A stretch of DNA of 64,000 nucleotides, taken from positions 18,261,001 to 18,325,000 of the forward strand of contig NC_133566.1 of NCBI RefSeq assembly GCF_048773025.1. Direction: 5' to 3'. Source of the stretch: Camelus bactrianus (lineage: Eukaryota; Chordata; Mammalia; Artiodactyla; Camelidae). Positions 1 to 12,090 of this stretch are shown in pieces (within the stretch, counting starts at the first letter, position 1; each line of letters begins with the position of its first letter). The notes below the pieces were generated by a model that saw only the letters and a list, made by a program, of their open reading frames with translations, was not told the DNA's origin and did not search any database. Made by a program: the position numbers and the translations under genes.

Positions 1-1420
1 GGCAGGGTGCCCAGCCCTGGGCTGCAGTGGAAGGAACGCGTGCTTTGGAGACAGATTGCAGACCTCAGCCTTGCCACTTCCTGGGCCGCTGATTTTGTGT
101 CTCAGTTGCCCTTTTCATAACATGTAATAACAACAGCTTCTTTCCTGCCATAAAGCGTGAATGAGTCTGAATACACCTTCATCATATTAAACGAATGTCA
201 TTCATTTTATGAACCCACTATGTGCCACTGCTGTGCTAGGGGCTGGGGGTAGTTCTGTGACCCACACAGATGAGGGCCCAGCCTTCACAGCATGGGCCCT
301 GCCAGGTACCTCTTCCCTCCTCCCACCTGTAAAGGTATTGGCTTCTCCCCAGAGTGCGGGCTCCATCCCAGCAGCCCGGGAGGAGGAGAAGGTGAGTGGG
401 AGGAGAAGCAGAAGCTGGGGCTGGGGATGGAGTGGGGGCGGGCAGCCTCACGGCCCTCCTTATCTAGCTGCCCTTGCACCAGCAGCCCAGAGAGCTTGAC
501 AACAATGATCTCACTAGTGTTCAAAGCTGCCCAGGGGAGACCGAAGGCAAAGCAGAAAGCACTGGAGTGTGCTTGCGTTGACAGCTGAAGGCTCAGAGTG
601 CCTGGCTGGGGATCACAAGCTGCGGGGGTGGCGAGGCAGTGCAGGTTCTGAAGGCCCTGCCCTGGGCCGCCAGGCCAAGTTCACTGACCACGGACACTCA
701 AGGGAGGCTCCTTTATCTAATCAGCAGCCTGCACTGTGTGCTAGACGTTTGTCCGTATGGGCTACCTCTTCCAGCGCTCCCAAGCCTGGAAACAGGGATG
801 ATCGTTCCCATTTTCTAGATTAGGAAACTGAGGCACATAGTAGTCAATTGTCTGGTTTAAGGCCACACAGCTTCAGAACAGTTGAGATGCAGGTTCCCCA
901 CTCTGTCTGTAGAACACACCCACACACATGCATACACACACTAAATGCAGTGATGGGGACTGTCTCTCCAGGCTGGCTCACATAATGGACCAGGATGACC
1001 CCACTTGACCTCCATCCTGCATCCATCCAGCTGGAGAAGGCAGCAGGGACAGAGGCAGGGAGAAGGACAAGGAGTCAGACCGCAGGTTCCCCAATAGCTC
1101 AGGACACAGAAGGTGGAGGAGGGCATGGGGCGTCTCTGCTCACCATCCTGCTTCCAGCCTGCCTCTTGACCAGACATCTCACTCCCCATTTGGATTCCCC
1201 GTCTCCTCTCCTCTCTCCCTCCTCCAGATTCATCCCTGCCGTCTCTTTCAGTTTCTTTCAGTGCTTCTCCCTTCCTCGCCTCACTCCATCTCTCCTCCCC
1301 TTCCCCCTCTCCCCCTGCTTTCTCGACACTTCCTCGCCCCTCCTCCGTCTCTCATCCTCCCTCGTTTTCCACTCTTTGTCTCTCCATCCCCTTCCCTCCG
1401 CTTGCGCTTATTTTCCTTCC
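1..1420. other. Intergenic stretch with MIR remnants
   Basis: I see no protein-coding exon here. Positions 45-140 resemble the 3' half of a plus-strand MIR SINE (a 'cttgccacttcctggg' core followed by 'cagttgcccttttcataa'). Positions 770-865 resemble a minus-strand MIR ('aggaaactgaggcacata', then 'aaggccacacag'). Positions 1200-1400 are a pyrimidine-rich tract leading into the CpG-rich region. The open frames here look like chance products of biased composition. Confidence 0.5.
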
Positions 1421-1424
1421 CGGG

Positions 1425-1905
1425 CGCCGCTCTCCGCACCCCGCCCCGCGTCTGCGCCCGCGGCCCTCCCCTCGCCCCGGCCCCGCCCTCCCCCCGCCCC
1501 GCCCCCCCTTCCCTCCCCGCGCTCGCGCTCGGTGATTTATTGCTTGCCCTGCTGCTTCTGACAAACTATTTGTAGGAAAATGAGATTTGGTCCGCGCTGG
1601 ATGGCTCCTCTGGGAGGCAGGCGTGGGGGTCGGGTGTCGGAGCCCCCGTGCGGGCGCCCCCACCAGAGCCCACGGCGCTCACGGAGCTCTTTAAGATAAA
1701 TGAGCAAAATTAAGAGACTCACTGAGGGAAGAAAACACTGGATGGCAGCGAGCGAGAGCGGATGGTACATGGTTTCCTCCCAGAAATTCATCCACGTGCG
1801 CCCCATTGGGGCCTCCCCCATCTGCCGCAGACTCCGGGGGGACGCCCGCCCCCAGGAGAACTTCCAGCCCGGGGGCGCGCTTCTTTCTTCCCCGGGACGC
1901 GGCGC
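1425..1905. promoter_or_regulatory. CpG island / possible orphan promoter or enhancer
   Basis: The stretch is very G+C rich with many CpG dinucleotides and several GC boxes (ccgccc/ggcggg types at about 1440-1515). A lower-GC core of unique-looking sequence at 1530-1800 sits inside it. The rest of the window is CpG-poor, so this island stands out. CpG islands usually mark promoters of housekeeping or developmental genes, or noncoding RNAs. I recognise no exon or downstream reading frame, so the direction of transcription and the gene served are unknown. It could equally be an intragenic or enhancer-type island. Confidence 0.55.
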
Positions 1906-2239
1906 TGAAAAGGGCAGAAACCTCGCTAGCTGGGCACACGCAACAGATTGGGGGTGGAGCAGGTCTCTGGGGGCGCCCGGGAAGAAGGCAGACAGAGGGG
2001 GAAGGGATGGGGAGGGGACGGAAGAGCGGGGGCGGGTTGGTGGGTGTCCCAGGGCGGTGGCACAGGTGCCGAGGGTGGGGGCGGGGTGCATGTTCAGGGC
2101 CTGCCCCGGGCCCCCTGTGAGGCCCAGGCTGCTTCAACCTTACCAGATCCCATGGGAGCGCAACCAGTTTCACGTCCTGGTCACAGGCACCACTCAGGAC
2201 GGGACAGAAGGCAGTGGAAGCCCTTCTCACCTCTTAGGC

Positions 2240-5200
2240 AGGGGTGTCACTTCTCTTAATTTTCTGGGTAGCAGACTGTAAGCTGTCTGAGGGCAGGTGG
2301 TAGGTCTGGGGTTCTCCTGCACTGCCTCAGGGCTGGCTCGCTGCAGGCCCCAAGTGCTGTCTGTGAGGGGAGTGACTGCATGAACACAAGGATGTCTTGC
2401 AAACTCAGGGCTCCCTTTTCACCTCCAATGGGTTGTGCATTGGAGCCAGTTGTCCCTTATTTTAAAAACAATACACTTATTTTCCTATCAAAATTAAGAC
2501 AATAGAGATAAGCACAAACAAGAAAATATAAATCACTGCTTAATTCTACAGTTCGGTATTTATCCCAGTTTGGAAAGAAAAAAAGGGTGACCGTACAGAT
2601 TTTTTGGATCTGCTTTATCCACTGAATATTGTATTGTGCATACACTTTCATGATATTGAATCTTTTTCTGAGATGTAATTCTAAATGGTTACAGTTTATT
2701 TATTGTATGTTGGTACATTCTGTGTTTGACTGTCCTTTTACAAGGCACACATTTTTTATCATTGTGATTATTTCTAAACTTTTGCTATTATGATGTGCCA
2801 GCCTTAGTGTGATCCAAATTGTCCTATTTTTATCATTGTCAGTGATAAAAAGCATTGATCTCCACTCCTTCCTGGCTTCATAAGATGGGACATATTTTAA
2901 AAGTTGACAACTACAGTGGGTCTGGTCTGAGAGCCCACCCTAGACAGGCCCTTCCAGAACTTTAGAGAGTTTCAAAAATCCACCTGAATCTACAAACCAG
3001 GGCCATCTGAGACTGTCCCACAAGCAAGAGAGGTAAGTAAGTCTCCAGCTGTTATAAGAATCAACAAACATACAGTAGTTAAAGAAAATGATTATTTAGC
3101 TTGAATCTTTGTAAGACATTTGCAAATAAAATGCAAATCAAATTATAATAATTGTATAGTTTTGAAATACACTAATTTCAAAGAATCTTAAAATGTAAAA
3201 CTTGAAAATGGGAGAATCATTCTAAGAGTCTAATATGAAAAGTATAAGCCTGTGAGTGGAGAAGAAGAAAGGAGTGTGAAATGTATACATGTTGGAGAAA
3301 AATCTGTGATTCAGTGACAGTACATAGGTAACCCAAGTGACCAGGCACTTTTTTAAAACATTCTTTTTTCTGTGATGATAACATGATTTTCTAAAAACTG
3401 AAATATAGTCCATTTACAACGCTGTGTCAACCGGGCACTTTCGAAGTCAAGGTTCATCTATGTTCCTTGGAAAAAACAGTCCATATATTTATGTCTGTCT
3501 GTCAGCCTGGAGCGTGTGGGTCTCAGGAAGGCTGGAAGATGACACAAAACAATCTGATCATTTGCTTTTTGGGTTTGTGCTGTCGTCAGCACTTTTATTG
3601 AAACAAATGAAATTTGCATGCTGAGATCTCTCCGGACATGACCTTTCCAATTAATCTATTTCCTGGGGACTCTGAGGACACCTTACATCACTTGTTGTAA
3701 ACTTCAGCGTCCTGAGTGGCTCCCTGAGGCAGTAATGTGGAGAAGGAGGAGCCCATGAACTATTTTCAGTATTTGAAAAATAGGCAGATTACCTACCATA
3801 GAGCATCTTGGGCTAATACAATATCAATGTCTTTGCTCTGGGTTGATTTTTACCACCTTGGTTTGGGAATACTTATTATCTCAAATGGATTGTTTCTGAT
3901 TGACATTTTTCTTGGTCTTTGAAGAATACATAAAAGGGAGAACCAATTGTTTAATAAAGTCAGTGTGTTTTTTCTAACCGTGTAGGAGTTCATGGCGGGT
4001 AGTAATGGGGGGGTCTCTGCCAGACAGAGCTTGGGAGGTGGAGCACAGTGTCATCTGAGGTTCTCTCTCTTCTGTGCTGAGGCAAAACCTGCTCAAACAA
4101 GAGGACCCTCTTGACCCTGAAGTGGACAGAACGGTGGGTGGGGATTTCCTAGGAAAATCCATCCAAGTCTCTTTCTCCCTCAGATCATGAAGAAGAGAGA
4201 GGTGACATTTATTGAGGGTGGGTGGGGCGGAAGGCATCCATTGATGACTCGGGAAGAGGCGTGAAGATGACAAAAACAGGGACCTCAGCCAAAAAATAGG
4301 ATTCATAGCTGAATCAGTCTGGAGGCCCCTCACTGCATTTTATTAGTAAGAAAGGATGCGGTGGGGGGCGTGGGGGGTGGGGAGAGAAGAGAAATTAAAA
4401 CACCGTGATCCCTTTAATACAGTCCAAGATTTACTCTGCATAATCCAGCCGTATTTTTGATATGAAATTCATGGCTCCTCTGTCCCCAGTAACAGAACGG
4501 TGATCTTTATGGGGCCGGTGCGAGGAAGCTGGCGGGCACAGCCCCCGTCACATTAAACTGTCTCAGTGAAGAGGCAATTTGTTTGATATTAAGAGTTATA
4601 AAAATATCAGCACAGAGCGGTTATGCCCGGAATATTGCACAAGCCAATCTGAATTTTAATGTAGTGTGAGCAGTAAGCACCGCGTCGCCCGTGCCGATTC
4701 CACACTCCCTCTCTGCAAATATTTAAAGAGAAAAAAATTAGAGGATTTGAGTGTCTTGCTCTTTTCCACTCTGCCTCCTGCGGGCTTATTCCTCGCCAGA
4801 TGTGTGGGCGCTGGCAGGGGTTTCTGGGTGCCAGGCAGCCAGCAGCATCCTTGAAGATGTTAGGAGAGAGGAGTGGAAACATGGCCACATGGACCAGCTT
4901 CTGTCATTGCCATTCTCACCCCTCACTCACACAAGCAACCACCTTAGGGCTGCCCGGGACTCAGCCCTGTCTGCCCACTAGCCTCTCAGGATTGTCATCC
5001 AAGTATGGTTTAGTTTTCTTCATCCAGTGGAATGCCATTTCTCAAGCATCCCACCCCCTTAATTGGTGAAATCCATCCTAAAATGCCCTTCTTATCTTCT
5101 CACCATGCCCAGATCCCGTCCCATCTCTTTCTCCCGCTCTGTGACCTCTGGGCACAGACTTTGACCTCTCCTCTCTGTCTCCTTCTATCTGTCTTCCCAT

Positions 5201-5700
5201 TATTTCCATTTACTGTCATTCCTCTTCCTTCACCTCCCAGTCACCTCTTCCCTGCCTCTTCTCCCATAAATATCCATTCAGCCTTACAGATAGATCTTTC
5301 TGAAACATGCTAACCAATTAATTTCACTTCCGCAGGGCGCCTACTCCACATCAGACAGGGGGCTCGTAGCTGCAGGAGACACAAACATGAATAAGGCCCG
5401 GTGGTCTCCGCTCTCCGGGGACTCCCAGCGTGGGTGGGAGAGGGTGGTGGAGGTGGGGGAGCAAGACAAGCTCTCTGGTCATGTTCACTGAGAACAGAGT
5501 GAGAGAAGATCCCCAAGAAAGGTCCAAACAAAGGCAGCAGAGGGCCCAAGGAGGAAAAGTCAGAAGTATGTCATGGAAGGAGTGGCTAAGCCGCTGGGCC
5601 TCCAGAAGGGATGAGGTTGACAGCTGGCAATTGGGGAACTGAGCAGAGAAGAGTATATTTCAGAGACAGCAAAGAAAGGCTTGGTGGGAGGGGCTTATGG
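2240..5700. other. Intergenic stretch without a recognisable gene
   Basis: Positions 2455-2830 are AT-rich and loosely resemble an antisense fragment of an old L1-type element (a tract like 'tttatccactgaatattgt' followed by 'ctattatgatg'); the match is weak. From 2830 to 4380 I see only unique-looking sequence. Positions 4350-4390 are a G-rich low-complexity tract. Positions 5335-5420 resemble an ancient mammalian-wide repeat ('gcctactcca', 'aacatgaataaggccc'). Confidence 0.35.
4400..4745. promoter_or_regulatory. Candidate conserved noncoding element
   Basis: This is a unique, AT-rich, non-repeat stretch with many TAAT/ATTA homeodomain-type cores and clean, low-entropy-free sequence, the texture typical of vertebrate developmental enhancers. 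There is no open frame of note and no splice-site-bounded exon that I can support. The call is based on texture alone; cross-species alignment would decide it. Confidence 0.25.
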
Positions 5701-5705
5701 GGAAT

Positions 5706-5835
5706 TTTTTTGGGGGGGTTAGTTAATCAGATTTATTTATTAATTTTTTTTTTATTTAATGGCAGTACTGGGGATCGAACTCATGACCTCATGCATGCTA
5801 AGCATGCACTCTATCACTGAGCTGTACCCTCCCCA
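5706..5835 (-). repeat. Camelid tRNA-derived SINE (vicuna-type), copy 1
   Basis: Read on the minus strand, the element begins at about 5835 with a tRNA-like head (ggggagggtacagctcagtg..., A-box region). An anticodon-arm-like palindrome (tgcttagcatgca) follows, then a B box (gttcgatcccc), and then an A/T-rich tail running to about 5706. From memory this is the tRNA-Ala-like SINE abundant in camelid genomes. The copy looks close to full length and is not a functional tRNA gene. Confidence 0.75.
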
Positions 5836-5864
5836 TCCATGGGGGAACTTTAAAGAAAGAGTGA

Positions 5865-5975
5865 TCGTCCCTTTTGGCTGAAGAGGCTCAGAGAAGTTCA
5901 GGAATATGCTCAAGCTAATGAGAAGTACGGTCTGATCCAGGACCTGGGTTGTCTGATACCCAGTTCAGGACACTT
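5865..5975 (-). repeat. MIR remnant
   Basis: The order 'gaagaggctcagagaagttc', a central low-identity part, and 'gatccaggacctgggttgtctgat' matches the middle of a MIR read on the minus strand. Its 5' and 3' ends are worn away. Confidence 0.45.
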
Positions 5976-5989
5976 TTCAATATACAACA

Positions 5990-6875
5990 GCTGTGGTGCT
6001 CCAAGTGTGGTCTGGGACCCCTGGACTCCCTGAGACCCTCTTAGGGGGCCTGTGAGGTCAACGCTGTTTTAAATCACTTGCTTTGGACTTGCTCACTGGC
6101 TCACGAGTGTACTGTGGGTTCTCTGTTGTGTGTCTGGAAGCTCCTCAGAGCTCAGTGAGCCAACATTTTCCAAAGGACCAGTGCACGATGTTACAAATCA
6201 TGCATGGGCGAGGCATCCAAGGTGCGAAACAGATCAACACGTTTGCAAGTCAGAGGGTACCAAAACTTCACTGAGAACGGTTTGAGATTCTGTGTCACAA
6301 GTAACCTTTAAGAATATACCATTTGTCGAATTTTGAGGTCGTGTGAAAGAAGAATGCCCACAATTATCTGAAAAAGAGATGAATATAGTCCTCCTTTTTC
6401 CAGCTCCTTATCTGTGTGAGGCCAGAGTTTGTTCATTATACCTCAGCCAAAACAACATATGGTCACACTGAATGTAAAAGCGGGTTTGCGAAGCCAGCCG
6501 GCTTCTATCACGCCAGACGTTAAAGATGTGCAAACGTGTATAATCATGACTCTTGGCTCATGCGTTTTTGAAAATGTAGTTATTTCCCATAAAAATACAT
6601 TATCATGAATTTGTTTATTAACATGAATGAGTTTATTATTTATTAACATGAATGAGTTTATTCGTACTTTTAAATGAATTAATAAATACATCTTTCAATT
6701 GAAGTACATTCAATTACAATGTGTCAATCTCTGGTGTACAGCACAGTGTCCCAGTCATGCATATACATACATATATTCGTTTTCATAAATACATATTTTT
6801 TAAATGTGCCACTGTGCTCTTGGGCTGCTCGATAATTTTTTAGAGATCCTGAGATCAACTTTTGAGACAGCGGGA
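5990..6875. mobile_element. hAT-Charlie-type DNA transposon remnant, interrupted by an L1 piece
   Basis: The left end reads 'tgctccaagtgtggtctggg' followed by 'acccctggactccc'. The right end, at about 6830-6870, reads 'gatcctgagatcaacttttgag'-like sequence (split here by mismatches), which is roughly the inverted partner of the left end. The interior contains the 'atgaatgagtttattattt' block seen in old Charlie relatives. An antisense L1 3' fragment (about 6693-6790) lies inside it, so the transposon is the older of the two. No transposase frame remains. The exact subfamily name is not certain. Confidence 0.5.
6693..6790 (-). mobile_element. L1 3'-end fragment, antisense
   Basis: On the minus strand this reads as the last ~100 bases of a cetartiodactyl L1. 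It has the 'actgggacactgtgctgtac' and 'accagagattgacacattg' motifs and ends with 'tgaatgtacttcaattg'. It is a severely 5'-truncated copy inserted in the surrounding hAT remnant. Confidence 0.7.
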
Positions 6876-7704
6876 CCAGAGTGTGTCTCTAAAAGTTTAT
6901 TAGTTATACGTTTGATCGAGGTTGGGTTAAAAATATTGAGTCTGCTCCCTGCCTCCTCCTTCCGCGCCCCTCACCTCTGCCTTGCTCTCATGCTCCCGCC
7001 CTTCATTCGGAGCAGCCCTATCCTTGAACCCTGACCCTCCGTCTGGAGGTTTCCTTCCTCTCCCTTCTACCCACTTTCCCTTTCACAGCCCTCCTAACCA
7101 CATCCACATCACCTCGCTCTTCACTTGCCCCGGATTCCTGCCCCAAAGAGCTGACATTCCGCAAGCCCGCCTCCCTTTCTCCATCCGCTCTCATCTTCAC
7201 CTCAGACGCCCTCTCTGATGTCTCTCAGTTCTTTGACAGACGAGCTCCTTGTTTCTCCGAGCACTGATCCAGGCCACACAGGCTCCCCGTCTTTCCTCAC
7301 CTGCTTCTTCTCAAAAGGCTGCAAGAAGTGCCCGCGCCTGTGCGGAGCACCAAGCTCGCAGGGGCCGGTGTGGGAGTCACGCGACAGGCCTCCGCTCCTC
7401 CCAGCCCAGCCGCGTGTGGAAGAGGAGGGATGATGTGGGGCCAATGGGCCAATGATGCCAACCAAATCACTCCAACTCTCCGAACTTTAGGTCCCACTTT
7501 TATAAAGCGAGGAGAACAATACTAACCCCGGAGAGTTCTTTATGAAAATTAAGTCAGAATATACAGGATACACATAGACATATAAGTCCTCATGAAGCTT
7601 CACTGTTATTAGAAAAATGACAGCAATCAATAAACGTGGGTTTTTAAAACTAGTTAATTATTTGTCTTGATAACTATAAATTAAGATAAACCAGAACCTA
7701 GATC

Positions 7705-7860
7705 ATTAGTTCTCAAACTTTCACGTGTAGCACAATCACTTGGGCAGCTTGCTGGATATACGGAGCATCCTCCCCCCACCATATTCGGACTCAGTAGTTT
7801 ATGGGCAGAGTCTGCACAAGTTTTTTTTTTTTTTTTTTAATGAGTTCTAATGCACAGCAA
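7705..7860 (+). mobile_element. MER5-type (hAT-Charlie) remnant
   Basis: The left end 'gttctcaaactttcacgtg' is followed by 'acaatcacttgggcagcttg' and 'tcggactcagtagtttatgg', in the order found in MER5A-type nonautonomous elements. The right end is disturbed by a poly-T run at 7820-7838. Confidence 0.5.
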
Positions 7861-10800
7861 ACACTGGACCATATATTTCCTGCATTTTTCTGAATCACAT
7901 TTTCTCAGTATTTTATGGGGCGTCTCAGTTCTTAAAATTCTGCCCAACTTGTATTTGATGATTTAAAAGAAAATACCAAACATGTTTTCATATGCACCAT
8001 ATGGACTGATAAAAGAGCTGGCTCAGAATTTCATCATCTCTCATAACCCGCCCCTCCCCCACACCTCCCCCACCCCCACCCCCAGGCCCCCTTTGATAGA
8101 GTAAATGGTCCAGGGAAGCCAGGGCGTCTTGGGTTTTATTTAAGGCTGCTGATCCTTTATTTCTTAGCTTTAAAGTGAGGACAGCCATATCTCATGAAGA
8201 TATTTTGAGAATTATTTGGGCTAATGGGGGCCTTGTTTGACATGCCATCCAAACGCTACTTTCAATTATTTTCTTTTGTGAAAGCACATGTGCTCATTCA
8301 TGGAAAGAAGGAATTGGAGTTGCCAGTCCCCAAGGCTTCCAGTGTTTGGGGACCTCCGTGAACGCCCCACCATTCTGAGAACAGCGATGGCTCAGGGTGG
8401 GCTGGCTTCCTGTTGCATCCTTCCTCTCCCATCCAACCCCAAACAAAACCAGCCTCTGACCAAGCACTGTCTGCGCTCAGCCATCTCCAATGCATTCAGT
8501 GCTTTGGAAGCCTGTCGTCTTGTTTTTCTTTTCTCCCTATTTCATTTTTTGGGCTTGGTTGATGTACCCTGGCCTGGAGGATTCCTTATGTAATCTGAAT
8601 GCTCCTGTGGGTGCAGTAAGGTTGCAGTGATCTGTGTGCCTGTTTCCTGGTACTGGGAGTCATTTCTGGCGACTTGAGGCCGTCATCCCCCTTCCCCACG
8701 CCCTCAGCCGCCCACGGCTCCTCCCATCCCTCTCAGGTGGTGCAGGGGCGGCACAATGCTCTCATGAGTCTCGTCGCTCTCCTCATCCACTGATGCTGCT
8801 GGTTTCTTGGCTGTGCTCCCAACATTACTTGGCTCAGGTGGCCTGTTGAAGGTGACAGCCACCACTGGCTCTGCAAAACGGGAGAGGCAAAGGCTCCTAT
8901 CTTCCTCTGTGTCTCCTTACAGGGTGCTGGAGCAGATCTGCTTGAACCTTAAGAATCTGCAGCTCATTTAACTGTGCATACATCCAGACTTTCCTCTGCG
9001 GAAAAGCATCCAGGCCCTAGCAGAACCCTTTCCATCTGCTGCTCACGTCCCATGTCCAGATGGATTCAGAATGGTGACTGGAGTTCCTCGCCAGAGTCTG
9101 GCTTCCATGAAGACCCCATCAGTGTCACCTGTGTATGTTCAAATCCCAAACTGTTTTCTCAGGAAGCGTCTTAGCCCTGCATACATTAGACAACACAGAT
9201 AGACTCTAAGCAGGGGTGAGTGGTGCAGTTATACCCAGAAAGCATACTAAGGTGGACAAAAATCCTCTCCCCCATTCTTCACTTAAAGAGCACTTTTCGA
9301 TAGGTTTAGGGTTGGAGTTTGGGGGTAAACGGTGATGAAAATGAGCTATCCTTGCTTATGGGAAGAAATTTTTTCTTTCCTCTTTTCTTTTTCTATTTAT
9401 TTGGAAGGTAGCATAGATGGATAGGGTAAATATCAAAGAGAACAGAAACTTTGGAGTGTTTTCTAGACAGAGCTGAAGAAAAAGGCTGAGGAGGACTGTT
9501 GCAGGAGAAGGTGGACGGGACTTTGTTCCCACAAGCAGGCTGTTAAGATCACCAGTGATTCTCCATCACGGCCCCTCCTCCAGCTGTCATGTGGATGCTA
9601 CTCAGTGAAACGCAGAGGTCCAGAATCAGGAGAAAGTGACAGAGAGGGGACGGTGTGAAGGTAGGGGAGAGAGGATAAGTTTTCAGCTTGGTTTTGAGGA
9701 TGAAAGAAACTTGAAGAATTAAGAAGAGCCTCCAGTCTGTCCTTGAAATGACTGCGTTCAACTTGGGTAGATAAGACACAGATGACCCCTCTCCCCAAGG
9801 AGCAGCCAGCATGGGGATTACCCATCCATTCCCTTATCCCTTTGTCACATGCTCGCTAGAGCTTTCTGTGGCTGTGCCTGCACCCAGCACTCACTTTTGA
9901 GCGCATCAAGGAACTGACAATAGCGGTGTCTGACTGGTGTTGTGAAGGAGATCTCCCGGGGCTCCCAGCACAGAATGCACGTCTGGATCAGCAGTTGGCT
10001 GTTGAGAACAGGGAACTCGGAGTCTGGGAGACCTTGCTGAGAAAGAACAGGCGGGATCCAAAGAGGGAGTGGATGCCAAGAAGAGAGAAAAATGAAGAGC
10101 GATGACTGTGCGGTCCTAAGGCTAATTGAGCTGCTAGCAATAATAGGGAAAGTGGAAAGGGGCTCTGGTTTGGAAGGAAAGATAACAAGCTCTGTTTCAG
10201 ACAAGTTTTGTTGCAGGGGTTGGAAGGTCAACCCAATAGAGGTCTTCCATAGACAATAAGAAAGATGAGGTAGGAGAGGGCCAAGGGGTCAGGGTTTGAA
10301 ATGATGGTTGGGCATCTGTAGGATAATGGGAACAGAGCAGGGCTGCTTAGATAATTCATTTATCTGCTGAAGAAATATTCATTGGTGCCTACTGTGTGCC
10401 AAGCATGGATCTGAGACATGGGAGGGGATAATGCAATGAATCTGGCAGGGAAGGCATCCTGAATGATTTGTGGGGAGGACGAGAATATGAGATGTCAAGT
10501 CTGGGGGAAAGAGTGAGCGTGAGATGGGGAGGTCAGCCTGGGATGCAGGAGGCCAGCAGAGGAATGGAGGGCATGATGGATCAGTTAGGGCTCGAGTTGA
10601 ACTGCATGTAACAGGAAATCCAAATGAAGCGGCCTAAACAAAGCAGGGGTTTATCAGTCTCTCCCAAAGCAAGGAATGTGGCTGTGACAGCCAAGCATGG
10701 GTGCAGGGACTCCACCAAGTCACTAAAGACCAAGGAAACCCACCCCCGAAAGCAACTGTTTGCATCGCGTGATCTGTAGGTGAACCATGGTCCCTCTGTC

Positions 10801-11894
10801 TCCCAACCTTGAAATTCTGCATTTCTTCCTTCTCTGGTTTAAGGCTGTGTTTTTCAAAGTCTTTTCCATGGATCCCTAAGGAATTGTGGAGGGACCTCGA
10901 GGGCAGGCCAAGAGGGCTGGTCCTCAGACACACTTGGCCACATAAACAATGGTAGATGACTTTACATATTTGACATTCACCCTGATGAAGGATAAGTTTC
11001 CTGGAGAGCAGGTTGCCTGAACAGCTCTTTTCTAGAGTGATCAGGGGCTCATTTGCTGAGATCACTACTGCCAGTTCCTGGCTGGTGTGTGTGCGCGCGC
11101 AAGCATGTGTGCTATTCGTGCCCTACTGGCTTGTGTGCACTCACCTGCCCATCTCTCAGTGCCAAGTGCCTTTTCTCCCTTCAGTGACCTGAGTCCTTCT
11201 CTCCCTAAAGACCTTTGCATGCTGTCCACCCCAAAACATCCCTTACCCATTCCAAACTTGGGTCTTCTTTTAGATTCTTGCCCTAAAACACAGTCCCACC
11301 CTGTAAATCCATCTATGACTTGTAGTTCTGGGGCATTTGAGGAGGAGGAGAAAGGGGAAGGGAGAAAGTTCAGAAAAGAGGCACACGGTGCCAAGCACGT
11401 CTTGCTTCCAGAGAGGAAGTCTGGCGGGGTGGAACTGCAGTTGTAAGAGCTCAGTCTTTACAGCTCTTTCATGCCATCACTTTGGAGAGAGCTGGAAGGG
11501 ACCTCGCATTCGCTGACAGAGTAAATTCTGTGCCTGATGTTGTCCCAGGGGCTTTCCCATAATCGTCTTATCTTTGGACCAGTTCTGCAAGGCAGGTGAT
11601 TTTATGTTCACTTTATAGATGAGGAAGCCTGCCTCTGCTCGTATATTTAGTCTACTGAGACAGCCAAAAGAGAATGCATAGAAGAAAACTTCACAAACTG
11701 GAGATGCTGTCCACGTGCATGGGTTGTTGGCACTGGCTAACTTTCTAGTTGACCCAGAGAAGGAAACTCACTCACCCTCTTTGCATCCCTCATCTGAAGA
11801 CTAGGCGAATGAACCTTGTAGGGGAGAAGGCCCAGGGTTCTTGCTGTCTGAAGTCCCAGAGAATAATAAGAAGCAAGGGCTACTCTACGAGACT

Positions 11895-12090
11895 TCAGAA
11901 AAGCAGTGTAGAAAGACAGGAAGACTCAGGTTTGAATCCAGGCTGCACAGTATAAGCCCTGGCTGGTTACTTAATCTCTCCAAATCTTTGTGTTTTTTTC
12001 GTCTGTCTGTTGGGACCTCTAATAGGACCTGCCTTGTGGGGTTGTTGTGAGGAGTAAGCGAATGCACATAAAGAAATTTGCAGTGTCATG
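11895..12090 (+). repeat. MIR SINE remnant
   Basis: In order, the sequence has 'gactcaggtttgaatccagg', 'ctggttacttaatctctcc', 'gcctt-gtggggttgttgtgagg' and 'gaatgcacataaag', which is the MIR backbone from B-box region to 3' part. A minus-strand MIR-like piece follows at 12100-12170. Confidence 0.7.

Noticed and set aside
389-400. Strong-looking splice donor (gagaaggtgagt)
   Set aside because: No supported exon upstream and no acceptor partner; such matches are common by chance.
995-1561. Open frame of about 188 codons at the CpG island
   Set aside because: It is produced by a pyrimidine-rich tract; composition is Ser/Pro/Leu only and there are no conserved motifs.
3612-3619. Perfect octamer ATTTGCAT
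   Set aside because: No leader, V exon or RSS follows. An eight-base motif is expected about once per 33 kb on each pair of strands by chance.
5762-5834. tRNA gene on the minus strand
   Set aside because: It is the tRNA-like head of a SINE with an A/T-rich tail; the cloverleaf pairs are poor and two sister copies exist in the window.
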